From: Bacteroidota bacterium
GTDB lineage: Bacteria; Bacteroidota; Bacteroidia; Chitinophagales; BACL12
Reading direction: 5' to 3'
Assembly: GCA_029571985.1 (NCBI GenBank)
Contig: JAKQVC010000114.1
Coordinates: 1-63,957, forward strand
Length of the DNA stretch: 63,957 nucleotides
Below, piece after piece: positions 16,980 to 25,542 of the stretch (positions are counted from its first letter, which is position 1; every line of letters starts with the position of its first letter). The notes under the pieces are model-generated. The model did no database searches. It was not told the origin of the DNA and saw only the letters and a list, made by a program, of their open reading frames with translations. Both the position numbers and the translations under genes were made by a program.

Positions 16980-17609
16980 ATGAACTGGACCTTTTTCATC
17001 AACAAAAAGCTGACGGCCTCTGCATTGCTGTTTGCTGTAATTGGCGTTATCGTGCTGACCAATATTCACGAGAACAGGCAAACCGGTCGTATGAATGCCG
17101 CCATATCCTCCATCTACCAGGATCGGATGCTGGCTGAGAGCTACATTTTTTTGTATGCTGATCACCTGCAGAATATCGGGAGTCTGGCTGCCAATTCCGC
17201 ACTTGCTGATCCTGCAAGGACAGAATCCATCCAAAAGGAGATGTTAGCCATTGGTGACCTTAACAAAGCCTATTCGGCAACTTACCTCACAAAAGAGGAA
17301 GCTACACATTTTAAACAGTTAGGTCGGCATTTCACCTCCATAGCGGCAAATACCCAAACCGGAAATTTCAACCAGGTGAGGGTGGAAGCTGAAGACGCTC
17401 AAGATGATTTACACCACTTATCGGCCATTCAGGTTTCGGAGGCTGAGGAGTTGATGCAGGAAATTCGAAGCGCATCAGCATCCATGTCTGTCGGCACCCG
17501 TTTCGAAATTGTCGTCCTCATCATCATTGGTCTGATTATCCAGGCCCTTGTTTTTGCCTCAAAATCCATCTCCTCAAAAACCTTTCCGCAACAACCACAT
17601 CTGAATTAA
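16980..17609 (+). CDS. Membrane protein with chemoreceptor-like four-helix-bundle sensor domain, no signalling module
   Basis: The 209-residue protein has a membrane segment at about 10-27 (LTASALLFAVIGVIVLTN), a helical periplasmic region (about 30-180; MNAAISSIYQDRMLAESYIF, AEDAQDDLHHLSAIQ) and a second membrane segment at about 184-202. It ends 8-15 residues after that. The sensor resembles the four-helix-bundle input domain of methyl-accepting chemotaxis proteins and histidine kinases, but no HAMP, kinase or MCP signalling region follows. The ATG at 16980 is preferred over an upstream frame start because it places the first membrane segment properly. It may sense in partnership with another protein or be a structural remnant. 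Confidence 0.72.
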   Translation: MNWTFFINKKLTASALLFAVIGVIVLTNIHENRQTGRMNAAISSIYQDRMLAESYIFLYADHLQNIGSLAANSALADPARTESIQKEMLAIGDLNKAYSATYLTKEEATHFKQLGRHFTSIAANTQTGNFNQVRVEAEDAQDDLHHLSAIQVSEAEELMQEIRSASASMSVGTRFEIVVLIIIGLIIQALVFASKSISSKTFPQQPHLN

Positions 17610-17653
17610 GCTGGTTTGGGGGAAGTTTTTTTTGGTAGGATTTCGCTCCCTGA

Positions 17654-17725
17654 TTTGACATGGTCAAAATCCGTCAAAATCAGACTTTGACAGTTTGACA
17701 GGTAAATTTTATATGAATTTTTGAC
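17654..17725. promoter_or_regulatory. Cluster of six TTTGAC/GTCAAA motifs
   Basis: TTTGAC occurs at 17654, 17686, 17694 and 17720, and its complement GTCAAA at 17663 and 17673. The first two form an inverted repeat around ATG, and the third and fourth another around seven bases. The cluster is followed by about 80 bp of very AT-rich DNA before the exporter promoter at 17834-17866. A multi-site regulator-binding region, or an upstream-gene 3' structure, would explain it. Confidence 0.45.
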
Positions 17726-17833
17726 CGATTTTTAGGCAAATTTTATCAATATATTATACTGATTATTAAGCTATTATAATATATTATATAAACTAATAAA
17801 TCAGTTTCCTCATTTTCCTGCTTCAAAAATAAA

Positions 17834-17866
17834 TTTGGTGAATTCAAAGTCCGGAATATACCTTTG
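17834..17866 (+). promoter_or_regulatory. Promoter of the TetR-exporter operon
   Basis: A -33 box TTTG (17834-17837) and a -7 box TACCTTTG (17859-17866) are separated by 21 bp, the form used by the Bacteroidota primary sigma factor. Transcription would start at about 17872-17874. Confidence 0.8.
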
Positions 17867-17873
17867 CACTTGT

Positions 17874-17893
17874 GTTTAACAATTTAGTTAAAC
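17874..17893 (+). promoter_or_regulatory. Probable TetR operator (perfect 7-bp inverted repeat)
   Basis: GTTTAAC, six bases AATTTA, GTTAAAC: a perfect inverted repeat beginning at the predicted transcription start and ending 2 bp before the TetR start codon. Its size and position fit autorepression by the TetR-family protein encoded immediately downstream, which would also control the whole exporter operon. Confidence 0.72.
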
Positions 17894-17895
17894 TT

Positions 17896-18525
17896 ATGAG
17901 TCAAGAGGAAAATCTACAACCGGAAGTCAACACCGAGCACCAGATACTGGTAGCTGCCAGGAAGGTATTTACCCGAAAAGGGTATGCAGCAGCCCGTATG
18001 GAAGACATCGCCAAGGAGGCCGGCATTAACCGGGCGCTATTGCATTATTACTTCAGAAGCAAGGATCGCCTCTTTGAAATGGTGTTCGACGAGAACATCC
18101 GAAAGTTCTACGGCAGCTTCATAGGCATTCTGACCGCCGACGCACCAATCGACATCCGGATACGCAACCTGGTATCTGCCGAGATTGATATGCTCTTGCA
18201 CAACCAGGACCTCCCCTTGTTTGTCCTCAATGAAATCACCCGCAACCCGGAATTGCTCTCCACACGCATCAACCTCCTGCCCCTGAGAGAGTTTAAGCAG
18301 GTTTTTGTGCGGGTCATTACGGAAGAAGCCGCCAAAGGCAATATCCGCCAGATAAACCCCCTGCATGTGCTCCTGCACCTGATGTCGCTCTGTGTATTCC
18401 CTTTTGTAGGCCGACCGATGTTTGTGGCTATAAGTGGTGCCACACCGGAGCAGTTTGAGGCCATCATGGAGGAGCGCAAACAACTCATTGCTGAAACTTT
18501 AATCCAATTGATAAAACCCAGGTAG
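17896..18525 (+). CDS. TetR family transcriptional regulator of the exporter operon
   Basis: The 209-residue protein has the N-terminal TetR helix-turn-helix: ILVAARKVFTRKGYAAARME, then DIAKEAGINRALLHYYFRSK and DRLFEMV. A ligand-binding helical domain makes up the rest. It is expected to repress its own operon and release on binding a toxic or signalling small molecule. The GTG at 17872 lies in frame but inside the operator and at the transcription start, so the ATG at 17896 is the start. It is the first gene of a six-gene efflux operon, 2 bp before the TolC gene. Confidence 0.92.
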   Translation: MSQEENLQPEVNTEHQILVAARKVFTRKGYAAARMEDIAKEAGINRALLHYYFRSKDRLFEMVFDENIRKFYGSFIGILTADAPIDIRIRNLVSAEIDMLLHNQDLPLFVLNEITRNPELLSTRINLLPLREFKQVFVRVITEEAAKGNIRQINPLHVLLHLMSLCVFPFVGRPMFVAISGATPEQFEAIMEERKQLIAETLIQLIKPR

Positions 18526-18527
18526 TC

Positions 18528-19784
18528 ATGAAACTTCGCCTGCTTACGGTAATAACCTGTATTCCCCTGCTGACTTTCGCCCAGCAAACGATCACATTAG
18601 AGCAATGTTATCAGGCTGCTGAGGCCAATTTCCCCTTGAATGGCCAATCACAGCATCTGATTGATATAACAGATGCTAACTTATTGAAAATCAATGCAAT
18701 ATGGCAGCCAAAAGTATATATCAATGCCCAGGCCAGTTACCAAAGTGATGTAACCGGACTCCCGATTTCCTTCCCGGGTATAGAGGTGCCTGAGCTGAGT
18801 AAGGATCAGTATAAAGCAACGCTCGATGTATCGCAGATCCTATACGACGGCGGAGCGAGTGCCCAGCAAAAAGCGGTTGCAGAACAGCAGCTAGCCGTTG
18901 AAGAACAAAAACTGGTGGTCGACCGCTATAAGGTGCTCGACAAGGTGAATCAATTCTACCTGGCTGTTATGCTCTCTGAAGCGCGTATGGAGTTGCTCTC
19001 GAAAAACGAGGAACGCATCCGGGTCTACCTGGAGTACACCAGCGCCGCCCAACAATTCGGCGTGGCCAGCGAAATGCAAGTGCTTGAGTTCAAGGCCGAA
19101 CTCCTGCGCATCCACCAGCAGGTGACAGAAGTGCGGGCCATGAAGCAAATTGCATTAGAAGCACTTAAAGTGCTGACAGGTCTGGCCATAGACGATAATG
19201 CAACGTTTACAGCCCCAACAACGGAGGTCAACAACCCTAACCTGATGCGCCCGGAATTGGAGTTGTTCAACCGCCAAAAAGGATTGTTCGACCTACAGCG
19301 CAGTTTCGCGGAAGCGCCCAGTCAACCCACCATCAGTTTGTTTGCCCAGGGTGGTTATGGCCGACCGGGATTGAATATGCTGGTGGATAGTTTCGCCTTC
19401 TATTACATCGGGGGGATTAAGCTGAGCTACCCCTTATGGACGGGCAACACCCGCAAGCGCGATGCTTCCATTTACGCAAGTAACAGTGCAATTACCGACC
19501 TTCAAATACTCAACTTTCAACAGAGTATAAGCATGCAATCAACTCAATATCAACAAGATATAATAAAATATGAACAGTTTTTGCGCGAGGATGACAGCAT
19601 CATTACCTTGCGCAATATGCTCATTGATGGAGCAACTTTACAGTTCAATGAAGGCGCCGCTTCATCGCGTGATGTCATCGATTATCTGCATGATCAGTCA
19701 GATGCCGTTATGGCAAAACGCATTCACGAGCTCCAGCTCACGGCCACAAAAGTAAATTACCTCACCTTAATCGGACAACGTTAA
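18528..19784 (+). CDS. TolC family outer membrane efflux protein
   Basis: The 418-residue protein has a signal peptide (ends PLLTFAQ), then the TolC/OEP pattern: ITLEQCYQAAEANFP at the start of the mature chain and long coiled helices such as DKVNQFYLAVMLSEARMELL. It forms the outer-membrane channel of a tripartite exporter. The size is normal for Bacteroidota OEP proteins. The middle (about 250-320) shows beta-strands, including SQPTISLFAQGGYGRPGLNM. The gene is tightly packed between the TetR (2 bp) and HlyD (4 bp) genes. Confidence 0.92.
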   Translation: MKLRLLTVITCIPLLTFAQQTITLEQCYQAAEANFPLNGQSQHLIDITDANLLKINAIWQPKVYINAQASYQSDVTGLPISFPGIEVPELSKDQYKATLDVSQILYDGGASAQQKAVAEQQLAVEEQKLVVDRYKVLDKVNQFYLAVMLSEARMELLSKNEERIRVYLEYTSAAQQFGVASEMQVLEFKAELLRIHQQVTEVRAMKQIALEALKVLTGLAIDDNATFTAPTTEVNNPNLMRPELELFNRQKGLFDLQRSFAEAPSQPTISLFAQGGYGRPGLNMLVDSFAFYYIGGIKLSYPLWTGNTRKRDASIYASNSAITDLQILNFQQSISMQSTQYQQDIIKYEQFLREDDSIITLRNMLIDGATLQFNEGAASSRDVIDYLHDQSDAVMAKRIHELQLTATKVNYLTLIGQR

Positions 19785-19788
19785 GCAT

Positions 19789-20682
19789 ATGAAATTCTAT
19801 TATTTCGCAGCCCCTCTCTTGCTCCTGGCAGCTGCCTGTTCGGATGGCGGCAATACCTATGACGCCACCGGCACCTTCGAAGCCAAGGAAGTGATTGTAA
19901 GCGCTTCTACGGCAGGAAGACTCCTCAATTTCACCGCAGCCGAAGGACAACAATTGAAGGCAAACGACATCGTAGCCGTAGTTGATACAACCCAGTTATA
20001 CCTGAAAAAGAAGCAATTGGAGGCTCAAATCAGGGCTGTATTGAGTCGCGAACCCGATATTCCGGCACAATTGGCGGCTTTACAGGAGCAGATTCACGTA
20101 GCTCAGACCGAGAAAGTGCGTATCACCAACCTGACCAAGGCCGGTGTAGCACCTCAGAAGCAGCTCGACGATATCAATAACCAGATAGCGGTCTTGCAAA
20201 AGCAACTGGAAGCCCAGCAAAGCATCCTGCAGAAAAGCGCAGGCAGCGTGTATGCTGAGGTAGAGCCCCTGATGCAGCAAATTGACCAGGTTAACGACCA
20301 GCTGATGCAATCGAAGGTGCTCAACCCCATCGACGGCACCGTGCTGGTTACCTACATGGAAGCCGGCGAATATGCCGCTCCCGGCAAGGCCTTGTATAAG
20401 GTAGGCGACCTCAAACATATGCAGCTCAGGGCCTATATCACCGGCGAGCAATTGCCTTTGGTGAAACTCGGGCAACAGGTTCAGGTTACGGTAGATGGCG
20501 CTGAGGCCAAGGGCAGAAACTACACCGGTAAGGTAAGCTGGATCTCTGACAAGGCGGAATTTACCCCGAAAACCATTATGACCAGCGATGAACGCAGCAA
20601 TCTGGTTTATGCCATCCGGATTGATGTAGACAACGACGACATGATAAAGATTGGCATGTATGGTGAAGTCCTGTTCAAATGA
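19789..20682 (+). CDS. HlyD family periplasmic adaptor (lipoprotein)
   Basis: The 297-residue membrane-fusion protein begins with a lipoprotein signal (LLLLAAACSDGG, lipidated Cys at about 17). A biotinyl-lipoyl-like half-motif follows (ASTAGRLLNFTAAEGQQLKA), then a helical hairpin (about 65-165) and the second half (VLNPIDGTVLVTYMEAGEYA). The beta-barrel part is about 200-290. It links the ABC pump in the inner membrane to TolC. The 3' end overlaps the first ATPase gene by 4 bp (ATGA). Confidence 0.92.
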   Translation: MKFYYFAAPLLLLAAACSDGGNTYDATGTFEAKEVIVSASTAGRLLNFTAAEGQQLKANDIVAVVDTTQLYLKKKQLEAQIRAVLSREPDIPAQLAALQEQIHVAQTEKVRITNLTKAGVAPQKQLDDINNQIAVLQKQLEAQQSILQKSAGSVYAEVEPLMQQIDQVNDQLMQSKVLNPIDGTVLVTYMEAGEYAAPGKALYKVGDLKHMQLRAYITGEQLPLVKLGQQVQVTVDGAEAKGRNYTGKVSWISDKAEFTPKTIMTSDERSNLVYAIRIDVDNDDMIKIGMYGEVLFK

Positions 20683-21596
20683 GCGCAGTTATTGTAGAAC
20701 ATATTACCAAAACCTTCAATAAGGGCAAAATCAAGGCCCTCGACAATGTATCGTTCAGCGTGCAGGAGGGCGAGTTGTTTGGATTGATTGGACCGGATGG
20801 AGCCGGCAAAACCAGTCTGTTCCGCATACTCACCACCCTCTGGCTCGCCGACAGCGGTAAGGCCGAGGTGAAAGGATTAGATGTTGTGCAGGATTACAAA
20901 GCCATCCGCAAGCGCATTGGCTATATGCCCGGCAAATTCAGTTTGTATCAGGATTTGACCGTGGAAGAGAACCTGAGCTTCTTCGCTACCCTCTTTAACA
21001 CCACCATCCGGGAGAATTACGACCTCGTGAAGGACATCTACGTGCAACTGGAGCCCTTTAAAGACCGCAAAGCCGGAAAATTATCAGGCGGTATGAAGCA
21101 GAAACTGGCACTCTGTTGTGCGCTCATCCACAAGCCCGACGTATTGTTTTTGGATGAACCCACCACTGGCGTTGACCCTGTTTCACGGAAGGAATTCTGG
21201 GAAATGCTGCGTCGTTTGCAGTCGCGCATTACCATCATCGTGAGCACCCCTTACATGGACGAAGCTACCCTCTGCGACCGGATTGCCCTCATGCAGGATG
21301 GTCGCATCATGCAGTTAGATACCCCGGAAGGCATAGTTCGTTCGTTTAACGACACGCTGTTGAGTATTAGAGGCAATGACATGTTCGGACTTATCGGCGC
21401 CATAAGGGCCTTGCCCGAAATAAGCGGTTGTTATGCCTTTGGGGAGAGTTTACATGTGCGGTTTCCGGCGGATGCCTGGACTGAAACAGGGTTACGAAGC
21501 GCCCTGGAGCAGTTTTCTGGACTGGTCATAGAGCCCATCACCCCTGGCATTGAGGATTGTTTTATGGCATTAATCGAACCACATGCAGCACACTGA
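20679..21596 (+). CDS. ABC transporter ATP-binding protein, exporter subunit 1
   Basis: The 305-residue ATPase has Walker A GPDGAGKTSL (Asp in the third position, a common variant), signature LSGGMKQKLALC and Walker B VLFLDEPTTGVD, then the switch region STPYMDEAT. The C-terminal 70 residues form an extra domain, typical of ABC-2 drug and polysaccharide exporters. It pairs with the second ATPase next door, giving a heterodimeric motor for the two permeases. The gene overlaps the next ATPase gene by 14 bp. Confidence 0.93.
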   Translation: MSAVIVEHITKTFNKGKIKALDNVSFSVQEGELFGLIGPDGAGKTSLFRILTTLWLADSGKAEVKGLDVVQDYKAIRKRIGYMPGKFSLYQDLTVEENLSFFATLFNTTIRENYDLVKDIYVQLEPFKDRKAGKLSGGMKQKLALCCALIHKPDVLFLDEPTTGVDPVSRKEFWEMLRRLQSRITIIVSTPYMDEATLCDRIALMQDGRIMQLDTPEGIVRSFNDTLLSIRGNDMFGLIGAIRALPEISGCYAFGESLHVRFPADAWTETGLRSALEQFSGLVIEPITPGIEDCFMALIEPHAAH

Positions 21597-22332
21597 GCAA
21601 GTTATACAAGCGGTCAATCTCACCAAGCGTTTCGGCGAATTTACCGCTGTTGACCATATTAATTTCACTGTCCATCAGGGGGAGGTATTCGGCTTTCTGG
21701 GGGCTAACGGAGCGGGAAAAACTACGGCCATGAAAATGCTGATTGGCATCTCCACCCCTACCGAAGGGAGCGCTACTGTTGCCGGATTTGATATTGCCAC
21801 CCAATCGGAATCGGTGAAGCAACGCATTGGCTACATGAGTCAGAAATTTAGTTTGTATGAGGATATCCCGGTAATGGAAAACATCCGCTTTTTTGGCGGT
21901 ATTTACGGTTTAAGGTCGAAGGAGTTAAAGACCAAAGCCGCAGCCCTGCTCGAAACGCTGGAAATGGGGAGTCACGCAAAAACGCTCGTCCGCGACCTCC
22001 CGCTTGGCTGGAAGCAAAAGCTGGCTTTCTCGCTGGCCATCATCCACGAACCGAAAATCGTCTTCCTGGATGAGCCTACAGGCGGTGTTGACCCGATAAC
22101 GCGCAGAAAATTCTGGGAACTCATTTACGCCGCAGCCGCACGCGGAATTACCGTGTTTGTGACCACACACTACATGGATGAAGCCGAATATTGCAATCGG
22201 ATATCGATTATGGTTGATGGCCGCATTGCTGCCATGGACACGCCGGCAAACCTGAAAACACAATTTCAATCCACCAGTATCGACGCCATTTTCACTCAAT
22301 TGGCGCGCGGTGCACAACGATCAGGAGATTGA
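21583..22332 (+). CDS. ABC transporter ATP-binding protein, exporter subunit 2
   Basis: The 249-residue ATPase has Walker A GANGAGKTTA, Walker B IVFLDEPTGGVD and switch region TTHYMDEAE. The signature motif is LPLGWKQKLAFS instead of LSGGQ. This LPLGW form is known in paired ABC-2 exporters of the YbhF/RbbA type, so it is a family trait and not damage. It forms a motor with the preceding ATPase. The stop codon is followed after 1 bp by the permease start. Confidence 0.93.
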   Translation: MQHTEQVIQAVNLTKRFGEFTAVDHINFTVHQGEVFGFLGANGAGKTTAMKMLIGISTPTEGSATVAGFDIATQSESVKQRIGYMSQKFSLYEDIPVMENIRFFGGIYGLRSKELKTKAAALLETLEMGSHAKTLVRDLPLGWKQKLAFSLAIIHEPKIVFLDEPTGGVDPITRRKFWELIYAAAARGITVFVTTHYMDEAEYCNRISIMVDGRIAAMDTPANLKTQFQSTSIDAIFTQLARGAQRSGD

Positions 22333-22333
22333 T

Positions 22334-23440
22334 ATGCGACAATACGGAGTTTTCATCAGGAAGGAGTTCAAGCATATTTTCCGCGACAAGCGCTCGCTTA
22401 TCATATTGTTTGCATTACCCATTGCGCAGATTCTCATCTTCGGGTTTGCCCTGACGAATGAGATTAAGAATACCCATATCGCAGTGATTGATATGGCGCA
22501 TGATGCTGCCTCTCAGTCGCTTACCGACAGGCTGGAGGCCAGCAGGTACTTCGAATTAACCGGCGACATCCATTCAGTAGCGGATGCTGACGCCGCCCTG
22601 CTTGCTGACAAGATAAAGATGGCTATCGTAATTCCTGCCGATTTCAATAATAGCCTCATGCATGGCCACGCATCGCAGGTGCAGCTTATCACAGATGCTA
22701 CCGACCCGAATACGGCCACTACCCTTCAATTATATGCCTCAGCCATCATCCGCGATTTTCAGAGCGATATCAATGATCAATTCAAATTGCCCTATAGCCT
22801 GCATACGGAAGTCAGGATGATGTACAACCCGCAATTGAAAGGCGCCTATCTGTTCGTTCCGGGCGTGATGGGCATGATTTTATTGCTGATTTCAGCCATG
22901 ATGACTTCTATAGCTATTGTGCGCGAGAAGGAAATCAACACCATGGAAATCATACTCGCCTCTCCCCTGCGCCCGATCGTGCTTATCCTGAGTAAGGCCG
23001 TGCCTTATATCGTGATTTCCATGGTGAATGTGACTACGATTTTACTGATTGGCGTGTTTATACTCGGCTTGCCGGTTGCGGGAAATATATTTCTGCTGAT
23101 TGGCGTATGTCTCCTGTTTATTCTCACCGCTATTGCGTTGGGATTAATGATCAGTAATATCATCGATTCACAACAAACGGCAATGTTTATTTCGCTGATG
23201 GGGTTGATGTTGCCAACACTGATTTTAAGCGGATTTATGTTCCCAATAGAAAACATGCCTGTTCCCATGCAGGTTTTAAGCAATATCGTTCCAACCAAAT
23301 GGTTTTTTATCATTGTAAAAGACGTGATGATTAAAGGTCTCGGCTTTGCCAGTATTTGGCGGGAAGTGTTGATTTTAGCGGGGATGACAGCCTTTTTCCT
23401 CTTTGTAAGTTATCGCAAATTTAAAATCCGACTGGCATGA
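22334..23440 (+). CDS. ABC-2 type permease, exporter subunit 1
   Basis: The 368-residue inner-membrane protein has the ABC-2 permease layout: one N-terminal membrane segment (RSLIILFALPIAQILIFGFA), a large extracytoplasmic domain (about 45-165), then five membrane segments from about 170 to the end. The motif IVREKEINTMEIILASPLRP marks the coupling region. The ATG at 22334 has an AGGAG Shine-Dalgarno sequence 6 bp upstream, unusual in this region; an upstream GTG in frame is less likely. It is translationally coupled to the flanking genes. Confidence 0.92.
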   Translation: MRQYGVFIRKEFKHIFRDKRSLIILFALPIAQILIFGFALTNEIKNTHIAVIDMAHDAASQSLTDRLEASRYFELTGDIHSVADADAALLADKIKMAIVIPADFNNSLMHGHASQVQLITDATDPNTATTLQLYASAIIRDFQSDINDQFKLPYSLHTEVRMMYNPQLKGAYLFVPGVMGMILLLISAMMTSIAIVREKEINTMEIILASPLRPIVLILSKAVPYIVISMVNVTTILLIGVFILGLPVAGNIFLLIGVCLLFILTAIALGLMISNIIDSQQTAMFISLMGLMLPTLILSGFMFPIENMPVPMQVLSNIVPTKWFFIIVKDVMIKGLGFASIWREVLILAGMTAFFLFVSYRKFKIRLA

Positions 23441-24555
23441 GGACCCTGATGATATTATTGCGTAAGGAGTTCCAGCAAATCCGCCGGAATCCCGCCATTT
23501 TGCGCATTATTTTCATGATGCCGGCAGTGCAGTTATTGATTCTCCCATTGGCCGCCGATTATGAAGTGAAAAACGTAAACCTCACCGTAGTGGATAACAA
23601 CCACAGTGATTATAGTCGTCGCCTGATTAACAAATTAGCCGCCAACGACCATTTTACACTGGTAGGAGTTACAGACAATTATAAGGAAGCGTTGGTAACG
23701 ATTGAGCAGGATAAAAGTGATATTGTTTTAACCATTCCACCCCACTTCGACCGTGAAATCATTCGGGAGGATGAAGCGGCTTTACATTTGTCGGCAAACG
23801 CTGTAAATGGCGCCAAAGGCAATATTGGCGCGGCTTATGCCCAGTCTATAATTGCAGATTTCAACAATGAAATACGCCGTGAATTATTGGCAATGCCGCG
23901 TATGAACCCTGCGCCTGTTATTGAAGTAACTACCATCAACCGCTTTAACGATACGATGGCTTATGCCATATTTATGGTGCCCGGTATTCTGGTTATTCTG
24001 GTTACCATGGTGGGTAGTTTTCTGGCCTCTTTAAATATTGTGCATGAAAAAGAGGTTGGTACCATTGAGCAGTTAAACGTATCGCCTATCAAAAAACACC
24101 AGTTCATTTTAGGCAAACTGATTCCGTTTTGGTTGTTAGGATTTGTGGTATTAACCATCGGCTTATTAATTGCCCGGGTGGTATACGGCATCATCCCCGA
24201 AGGGAATCTTGGGTTAATCTATCTGTTTGCAGGTGTGTATTTGTTGGCCTTACTGGGCATTGGTTTACTGATCAGCACCGTGTCTGAAACCCAGCAGCAG
24301 GCTATGTTGATGAGCTTTTTCTTTATGATGATTTTCATCCTGATGGGTGGGCTGTATACGAGTATCGATAGCATGCCGGAATGGGCTCAGGTGGTAACAC
24401 GCTTTAACCCTGTTCGCTATTTTATTGAGGTGATGCGCATGGTGATTATGAAAGGCAGCACTTTCAGGGATATTTTACCCAATTTGTATGTAATTGGCGG
24501 GATGGCTGTGTTTTTTAACGGACTGGCAATTCTATTGTATAGAAAGCGGAGTTAA
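23437..24555 (+). CDS. ABC-2 type permease, exporter subunit 2
   Basis: The 372-residue paralogue of the preceding permease has the same topology: membrane segment at about 20-38, extracytoplasmic domain to about 165, five more segments, coupling motif IVHEKEVGTIEQLNVSPIKK. The two permeases form the heteromeric membrane channel. It overlaps the preceding gene by 4 bp. The set TetR-TolC-HlyD-ATPase-ATPase-permease-permease resembles E. coli YbhGFSR-type drug exporters. No strong terminator follows; the 200 bp after it (to 24757) hold no gene that I can see. Confidence 0.92.
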   Translation: MRTLMILLRKEFQQIRRNPAILRIIFMMPAVQLLILPLAADYEVKNVNLTVVDNNHSDYSRRLINKLAANDHFTLVGVTDNYKEALVTIEQDKSDIVLTIPPHFDREIIREDEAALHLSANAVNGAKGNIGAAYAQSIIADFNNEIRRELLAMPRMNPAPVIEVTTINRFNDTMAYAIFMVPGILVILVTMVGSFLASLNIVHEKEVGTIEQLNVSPIKKHQFILGKLIPFWLLGFVVLTIGLLIARVVYGIIPEGNLGLIYLFAGVYLLALLGIGLLISTVSETQQQAMLMSFFFMMIFILMGGLYTSIDSMPEWAQVVTRFNPVRYFIEVMRMVIMKGSTFRDILPNLYVIGGMAVFFNGLAILLYRKRS

Positions 24556-24757
24556 GAATTGCAGACACTACAGTATAATGTAGATTATCATCCACTGTTT
24601 CCTAATTCAACTTAAAGTCGTGTTCAATCCTGCCCGTTTGAGCCACAATCAAACCATAAAGCTCAACCTTGGCCCAAATACAGCTCATTTTCATGGTAAG
24701 ATGATCCTGAAATAGCAACATGATGAGCTACAAACAAAACGCAAAACCTTGAGGCAC

Positions 24758-24785
24758 AAAAAAGCCCCTGTCGTAAGACAAGGGC
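24758..24785 (-). terminator. Rho-independent terminator of rpmA
   Basis: On the minus strand: GCCCTTGTC, loop TTAC, GACAGGGGC, then six T. One mismatch in a 9-bp stem. It lies 26 bp after the rpmA stop. Confidence 0.85.
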
Positions 24786-24811
24786 TCAATAAATATGGTT
24801 GTGCTTTAAGA

Positions 24812-25075
24812 TTAAGCTTCGGCGTTAGGCATAACGCTAACGATAGAACGGTCTTCACGACCTTTTTTGAAGGTAACCACGCCATCAACAAGAGCGAAAA
24901 TGGTATGGTCTCTTCCGATACCTACATTTTTACCCGGATGGAAACGTGTTCCGCGCTGGCGGATGATGATATTACCGGCAATAACCGGCTGACCACCCCA
25001 CACTTTAACGCCAAGACGTTTGCTATGGCTTTCGCGACCGTTTTTGGAACTACCTACACCTTTTTTATGTGCCAT
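24812..25075 (-). CDS. rpmA: 50S ribosomal protein L27
   Basis: The 87-residue protein is unmistakable: [20 protein letters not shown] at the N-terminus and [15 protein letters not shown] in the centre. L27 sits near the peptidyl-transferase centre of the large subunit. There is no cleavable N-terminal extension of the Firmicutes type. It is downstream of rplU by 19 bp in the conserved rplU-rpmA operon. Confidence 0.98.
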   Translation of the reverse strand: MAHKKGVGSSKNGRESHSKRLGVKVWGGQPVIAGNIIIRQRGTRFHPGKNVGIGRDHTIFALVDGVVTFKKGREDRSIVSVMPNAEA

Positions 25076-25094
25076 GACTATACTTTTTTACGAA

Positions 25095-25403
25095 TTAGCT
25101 GATTTTATCAATTTTGATCTTGGTGAACGACTGGCGGTGACCATTTTTCACGCGGTAGTTTTTACGGCGTTTCTTTTTGAATACGATCACTTTTTCGCCT
25201 TTCACATGAGAAAGGATGGTTGCAGATACACTTGCAGAAGCAACTGTCGGTGCGCCAATTTCCACCTTTCCATCGCGGGATTTCAGCAACACTTCATCAA
25301 ACTTAATCTGATCTCCTTCATTGCCATTCTGGCGATGAACAAATATCTCCTGGTTTTCTTCTACCTTGAACTGCTGTCCGGCTATATTAACGATTACGTA
25401 CAT
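25095..25403 (-). CDS. rplU: 50S ribosomal protein L21
   Basis: The 102-residue protein begins MYVIVNIAGQQFKVEENQEI and ends with the L21 pattern FKKKRRKNYRVKNGHRQSFT. The frame is open seven codons further upstream, but the ATG at 25403 gives the family start and the usual length. A complete promoter lies at 25422-25453, leading to a leader of about 10-15 nt. It is the first gene of the rplU-rpmA operon. Confidence 0.98.
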   Translation of the reverse strand: MYVIVNIAGQQFKVEENQEIFVHRQNGNEGDQIKFDEVLLKSRDGKVEIGAPTVASASVSATILSHVKGEKVIVFKKKRRKNYRVKNGHRQSFTKIKIDKIS

Positions 25404-25421
25404 GACTTTCCAATGAAGGTG

Positions 25422-25453
25422 CAAAGATAATGCATATAAATAATTTAGGCAAA
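25422..25453 (-). promoter_or_regulatory. Promoter of rplU-rpmA
   Basis: Read on the minus strand: TTTG (25453-25450), 20 bp, TATCTTTG (25429-25422). This is an exact match to the Bacteroidota -33/-7 consensus and spacing. Confidence 0.85.
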
Positions 25454-25542
25454 GGGAATATGAAATTATTCTTACTTATATCGTAATGCATTGATAATCA
25501 ATCTTTTATGATGTTTTTTTCTCAATAAAAAGCTTTTCGAGG

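Noticed and set aside
21583-22332. Inactive second ATPase because the signature motif is LPLGW instead of LSGGQ
   Set aside because: This form is known in paired ABC-2 exporter ATPases; Walker A and B are intact.
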